Origin: Ignavibacteriales bacterium
GTDB taxonomy: Bacteria; Bacteroidota; Ignavibacteria; Ignavibacteriales; Melioribacteraceae
Reading direction: 5' to 3'
Assembly: GCA_020059785.1 (NCBI GenBank)
Contig: JAGVBL010000363.1
Span: 1-17,013 of the forward strand
Length of the DNA: 17,013 bases
Shown here: one piece after another, positions 14,132-17,013 of the stretch
Layout: every line of letters starts with the position of its first letter
Numbering within the stretch: the first letter of the stretch is position 1
Notes under the pieces: model-generated
Database searches by the model: none
What the model was told of the DNA's origin: nothing
The model's input: only the letters and a program-made list of their open reading frames with translations
Program-made: the position numbers and the translations under genes

Positions 14132-14719
14132 CTACAATAATTTTTTAATATGATCTTCGTAAGCGGCTTTAGAGATTAAACCTTCATAACTGGCAACAAC
14201 CTTTCCTTCTTTATCAATTATAAATGAAGTTGGAATTGCTCTAATTCCACCATACTGCTGATAAACACTTGTATTGCCGTAAACTATCGGGTAATTAATT
14301 CCATATTCTTTAATAAAAGGAACAACGTCAGGTTTGGTTTCCTGATCCACTGAGACACCAATTATTTCAACTCCTTTTGAGCCGTACTTCTTTTTTAATT
14401 CTACTAAATCCGGAATCCCTTTTCTGCAAGGAGGACACCATGTTGCCCAGAAATCAATTATTACAACTTTGCCTTTATAGTCCGATAACTTCAACTGTTT
14501 ACCATCGGATGTAGGTAATGTAAAGTTATATGCCATAACAGTTTTAGTTTGATTAGCAGGAACATAGTTAGGTGGATATGGACCCTGTTCCGGTTCGCTT
14601 CCGGTATTGTTAACTACAAATAATAATAAAATTACACCAACAAAAAATCCGGTATAAATCCAGCTTCTCTGTTTTTTTGTTAGTCCGCTTGCTTTTTCAT
14701 TTATTTTCTGATTTTTCAT
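14132..14719 (-). CDS. membrane-anchored TlpA/ResA-like thiol-disulfide oxidoreductase
   Basis: A 195-residue protein with one N-terminal membrane anchor (about 20-37, after a basic KKQR stretch), a proline-rich linker (43-55) and a periplasm-facing thioredoxin fold from about 62. The active site is WCPPC (Cys95, Cys98), within FWATWCPPCRKG; the cis-proline is Pro163 in RAIPTSF. The CPPC type and the SVDQET insertion match TlpA/ResA/peroxiredoxin-like reductases used in cytochrome c maturation or general periplasmic disulfide reduction. It is the last gene of a minus-strand redox operon, 48 bases after the DUF1858 gene; the gap has no terminator. Its electron donor is not obvious, since no CcdA/DsbD-like protein is present here; the small DUF6132 membrane protein is one candidate partner. 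Confidence 0.92.
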   Translation of the reverse strand: MKNQKINEKASGLTKKQRSWIYTGFFVGVILLLFVVNNTGSEPEQGPYPPNYVPANQTKTVMAYNFTLPTSDGKQLKLSDYKGKVVIIDFWATWCPPCRKGIPDLVELKKKYGSKGVEIIGVSVDQETKPDVVPFIKEYGINYPIVYGNTSVYQQYGGIRAIPTSFIIDKEGKVVASYEGLISKAAYEDHIKKLL

Positions 14720-14767
14720 TTTTTCCTCTGAATTAGTGGGTTGAAAAATAATAATTCTTATAGACTC

Positions 14768-15001
14768 TCAAAAGTTATTAATCCGATTTTTAGCCAATAA
14801 GTTCAATTCATTTGTAAAGTTCTCAATTTCTGCATCACAAAAACCTTTTTCTCTTGCAGCGTTTTCCAGTGTTCCCCATATCGGTTCTCCGCATCTTAAA
14901 CACCTAATTCCCTTTTCCATAAGGTAAGTTACTGATTCCGGAATTATCTTAACAAGTTCTTCAATTTCAATATCTTTATTTATTTTCTTCAACCTGCTCA
15001 C
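14768..15001 (-). CDS. DUF1858 small CxxC protein (hybrid-cluster-associated redox disulfide type)
   Basis: A 77-residue cytoplasmic helical protein. It fits the DUF1858 pattern: a short N-terminal strand and helix (EIEELVKIIPESVTYLMEKG), then a CxxC pair at Cys34 and Cys37 in GIRCLRCGEP, WGTLENAAREKG and a closing FTNELNLL. Family members occur beside hybrid cluster proteins and other redox enzymes and are thought to act through a redox disulfide; no substrate is known to me. The GTG start at 15001 lies inside the end of the DUF6132 gene (26-base overlap), implying translational coupling. Confidence 0.82.
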   Translation of the reverse strand: MSRLKKINKDIEIEELVKIIPESVTYLMEKGIRCLRCGEPIWGTLENAAREKGFCDAEIENFTNELNLLAKNRINNF

Positions 15002-15191
15002 TTTTCTTTTTTGTTGGCAGAACCAAAATAAAAGCTATTAATGCCCCATAAAATGTTGATATGTATGGGTTGCTGGTTATAGGACAAGTTCCGCTGTAAC
15101 AACCTATAAAGTAATAGTAGGCGTAACCTAACAGCGCGCCACCTAAAACAGGTAGTGCTTTTTTTATAACAAAATTTTTGTCGATTTTCAT
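14976..15191 (-). CDS. DUF6132 family small membrane protein
   Basis: A 71-residue inner-membrane protein with two hydrophobic helices (about 12-30 and 45-59). They are joined by the diagnostic segment IGCYSGTCPITSNPYIS with Cys31 and Cys36, and followed by a charged KKKSEQ tail. The conserved cysteines on the inter-helix loop suggest thiol relay or metal binding at the membrane surface, but no function is established. The ATG at 15191 overlaps the stop of the preceding oxidoreductase gene as ATGA, so it is strictly coupled to it. Confidence 0.82.
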   Translation of the reverse strand: MKIDKNFVIKKALPVLGGALLGYAYYYFIGCYSGTCPITSNPYISTFYGALIAFILVLPTKKKSEQVEENK

Positions 15192-15844
15192 ACAGATACA
15201 CTATTTAATGCTTCTTTAACTTTATCCAGAACCATTTGTTCCGGTGCGGCGCCTTCAATAAAGGTCGATTCGTTTATTACTGTTCTGGGTACTCCACGGA
15301 CATTATATTTATTAGAGAGATGCGGAAACTCGGTTGCTTCAACCATATCTCCTTTAATCTTATCATTCAAATAGGAAAATTTATGTGCTGTTACAACAGC
15401 TTGCGGACAGTAAGGACATGTGGGCGTTACAAAAACCTGCATGTGGATATCGCTGTCAATTTTTTTGATTTCGTTTTCAATTTCTTGTGGAAGTCCTGTA
15501 TTCCCCGTACCGAGCATTTTAATATCCTCTAATAAAGATGCAAATTCATACCCGCTCGGGATTCCATAAAATTTTATACCGTAATCTTTTCCGTTTTCAT
15601 CTAGAATTACAGTCGCCGGAATTTTATCAACTCCATACTTTTCCGCATCGGCTTTATCAACAATAAAATTTTTGATTTCCAGAGTAAGTTTATCAGAAAC
15701 TTCTACAAGCTCGGAAAGTATTGCTCTTGTTTCTTTGCAATACTGGCATTCTAATTCCTGTGTAAAAAAAATAATCTTTACCTTTTTAGTAAGTATTTCG
15801 AACTGTTTTTTTAATTCGGCTTTTATATTATCATCAAGATACAT
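15188..15844 (-). CDS. two-domain protein disulfide oxidoreductase (glutaredoxin-like PDO)
   Basis: A 218-residue cytoplasmic protein with two thioredoxin folds in tandem. The first has the redox site CQYC (Cys33, Cys36) and cis-proline Pro76 in KIPAT; the second has CPYC (Cys143, Cys146) and cis-proline Pro186 in RGVPRT. This matches the PDO/glutaredoxin-like family known from thermophiles and archaea, where the C-terminal site is the main active one and a thioredoxin reductase supplies electrons. No leader peptide is seen. It is the first gene of the redox operon; downstream genes overlap it or follow closely. Confidence 0.92.
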   Translation of the reverse strand: MYLDDNIKAELKKQFEILTKKVKIIFFTQELECQYCKETRAILSELVEVSDKLTLEIKNFIVDKADAEKYGVDKIPATVILDENGKDYGIKFYGIPSGYEFASLLEDIKMLGTGNTGLPQEIENEIKKIDSDIHMQVFVTPTCPYCPQAVVTAHKFSYLNDKIKGDMVEATEFPHLSNKYNVRGVPRTVINESTFIEGAAPEQMVLDKVKEALNSVSV

Positions 15845-15906
15845 TTTTACTCCATTTTTTATGAAATATGATGTTGAAACACAATAAAGGATTCAAATGG
15901 ATTTGC

Positions 15907-15937
15907 TTGCTCTTAAAATGACCTTTTGATAGTTTTG
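15907..15937 (+). promoter_or_regulatory. candidate promoter of the 262-residue hypothetical gene
   Basis: TTG (15907-15909), a 20-base spacer, then TAGTTTTG (15930-15937), fitting the TTG / TAnnTTTG layout. It lies 31 bases before the ATG at 15969. Confidence 0.5.
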
Positions 15938-15968
15938 AAACTGAGTTAAGAAATTACTGGAGACGATT

Positions 15969-16757
15969 ATGGCCGGACATAAAAAACACTTATACATGAC
16001 TGTTTTTCCGAACAATGCACTAATTGCATCGCAATTAGAACCGGAACAGTTCGGTGAACATTATACAACCGGAAGCGCAAAGCACTTTAGCCAAAAAGTA
16101 ATTTTTGCAGAATTAGATATCAATTTTAGAAATCCTTACTTCGAGATTGATAAATACCTTGCAGAAACAGTTGAACATCCGGATGGACAACCTAAAAAAA
16201 CAAAATTCATAAGTTCTTACAATGTATTGGAAAATGTTCCTCTGTCTGCAATTCAAAAATTGTATCTTGTTACAACAAATGGTAAGGTACTTTCCCTGGA
16301 TCCTTCGCCCGATACTCACCACCACGATCCGAGAAAAATCAGAATCTACCAGGAAATTTGTCCGCTGGATACACTTGTTGTTTCCAATATAGACCACAAA
16401 GAATTCGGTAAATTAATTACAACGCAGAAAGCAAAAGGCGCTCCCAAAATATTATTCACTCAAATTGATTTTGATGTGGATCATTTTCTGGAAAGTAATA
16501 AAGCCGGACAAATTCCTCATATTGATCTACCGGCTGTAAACCCATCAAGATTTTTTGAGTGTATTACCGAATTGAGAGACCATCCGGAAAAAATTACAAA
16601 GACTATCAGTCTTGGTGGAATACTTCGAGACATATCTTATAAATTCTTGAAGCATGGATTCTGGTTTGCATGTTGCGATGAACTGAAGTTTTTCCCGATG
16701 CCTTCTGTTGAAGAATTAGAGAATAAATATTTCTACTGGTGGAAATTTGTAAGGTAA
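15969..16757 (+). CDS. conserved-looking protein of unknown function
   Basis: A 262-residue soluble protein that I do not recognise. There is no signal peptide or membrane helix. The sequence opens with HLYMTVFPNNALIASQL and contains a His-rich turn (DTHHHDPRK, about 115-123), repeated Asp/His runs (IDHKEFGKL; IDFDVDHFLES) and an aromatic C-terminus (FWFACCDELKFFP with a Cys pair, then YFYWWKFVR). Two segments with LFTQIDFDVDHFL and VIFAELDINFRNPYFEI have similar spacing of hydrophobic-acidic residues and may be a degenerate internal duplication, but this needs alignment. A GGAGA site at 15959-15963 supports the ATG. It is monocistronic, divergent from the redox operon and convergent with the RlpA-like gene. 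Confidence 0.8.
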   Translation: MAGHKKHLYMTVFPNNALIASQLEPEQFGEHYTTGSAKHFSQKVIFAELDINFRNPYFEIDKYLAETVEHPDGQPKKTKFISSYNVLENVPLSAIQKLYLVTTNGKVLSLDPSPDTHHHDPRKIRIYQEICPLDTLVVSNIDHKEFGKLITTQKAKGAPKILFTQIDFDVDHFLESNKAGQIPHIDLPAVNPSRFFECITELRDHPEKITKTISLGGILRDISYKFLKHGFWFACCDELKFFPMPSVEELENKYFYWWKFVR

Positions 16758-16762
16758 TATTT

Positions 16763-16795
16763 ATGGGGTGAGGTTATTTCTTTCCTTCACCCCAT
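16763..16795. terminator. convergent hairpin overlapping the 3' end of the RlpA-like gene
   Basis: A 9-bp stem ATGGGGTGA / TCACCCCAT (arms 16763-16771 and 16787-16795) around a 15-base loop. The right arm lies inside the last codons of the minus-strand RlpA-like gene, so the two converging genes share one terminator. Confidence 0.6.
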
Positions 16796-17013
16796 TTCAG
16801 AACATCAATTCTAACTTTTGTTAATCCCTTTTCAATAAAATCGAGTTCCCGCGCCGTTCCAAGAGATAAATCGATAATTCGCTCTTTCCAGTAAGGCATT
16901 CTATCATTAATACGGAGAATTACATTTTTATTGTTGGATAAGTTTGTAACTCTAATAATTGTTTCCATTGGATATGTTTGATGTGCGGCAGATATTCCAT
17001 TCATATCATAAAC
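16774..17013 (-). CDS. RlpA-like septal-ring lytic transglycosylase, C-terminal part (5' end outside window)
   Basis: The frame remains open to the window edge, giving 79 visible residues (VYD, then Met at 17004, which is internal). They form a double-psi beta-barrel of the RlpA type: NGISAAHQTYPM with the catalytic-type His, IIRVTNLSNNKNVILRINDRMP with the catalytic-type Asp of NDR, and RIIDLSLGTARELDF. The usual NDRGP appears here as NDRMP. RlpA proteins are outer-membrane lipoproteins that cut denuded peptidoglycan at the septum. No SPOR domain follows, because the protein stops shortly after the barrel (KWGEGKK), so it is the short RlpA form. The signal and lipobox cannot be seen. Confidence 0.87.
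   Translation of the reverse strand, partial: VYDMNGISAAHQTYPMETIIRVTNLSNNKNVILRINDRMPYWKERIIDLSLGTARELDFIEKGLTKVRIDVLKWGEGKK

Noticed and set aside
14998..15201. Minus-strand frame overlapping the DUF6132 gene
   Set aside because: The overlapping frame with the GCxSGTCPITSNP motif is clearly the real one; this alternative is composition noise.
15236..15887. Plus-strand frames opposite the PDO gene
   Set aside because: The minus strand has two intact redox sites and cis-prolines, so these are shadows.

Overview
The window looks like chromosomal DNA from a low-GC bacterium of the Bacteroidota/Chlorobi (FCB) group, most likely an Ignavibacteria-type lineage. Supporting signs are a SusC-like TonB receptor with an N-terminal carboxypeptidase-regulatory-like domain, HYC_CC_PP and DUF6132 type small proteins, several TAnnTTTG promoter elements (the Bacteroidota -7 box), and frequent GTG/TTG starts. 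The lineage call is inference; no rRNA gene is present.

Layout. Positions 1-2154 hold the housekeeping pair mnmG (5' end outside the window) and rsmG, both RNA-modification enzymes. Positions 2270-5380 are an accessory pocket: a stand-alone SIR2-fold protein (candidate NAD-consuming defence effector), a PadR-type regulator, a decayed IS982-family insertion sequence with a frameshifted transposase, and the C-terminal stump of a tyrosine recombinase that ends about 105 bp from the 3' end of a tRNA-Lys(CTT) gene. This is the signature of an eroded island at a tRNA. Positions 5724-7669 carry an sbtA-sbtB pair (sodium-dependent bicarbonate transporter and its PII-like partner) followed by an unrecognised polytopic membrane protein, closed by a 13-bp palindromic terminator. 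A gamma-glutamyltransferase lies on the minus strand (7727-9418), divergent from a prohibitin-type SPFH protein (9538-10407).

Positions 10495-13572 form a cysteine-rich metal locus: a HYC_CC_PP small exported protein, a periplasmic heavy-metal-associated (HMA) protein and a TonB-dependent receptor with a Cys-Cys pair in its plug. A DUF971 protein follows (13723-14073). On the minus strand, 15844-14132 is a compact thiol-redox operon: a two-domain protein disulfide oxidoreductase, a DUF6132 membrane protein, a DUF1858 CxxC protein and a membrane-anchored TlpA/ResA-like thioredoxin. The right edge has a conserved-looking 262-residue protein of unknown function and the 3' part of an RlpA-like double-psi beta-barrel gene running off the window.

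No wholly new system is provable from sequence alone. The best candidates for follow-up are the SIR2/PadR island cargo, the cysteine-rich outer-membrane metal uptake locus, the four-gene disulfide relay operon, and the SbtAB pair with its third membrane partner. No CRISPR array or rRNA gene is seen, and no gene-free stretch exceeds 300 bases.
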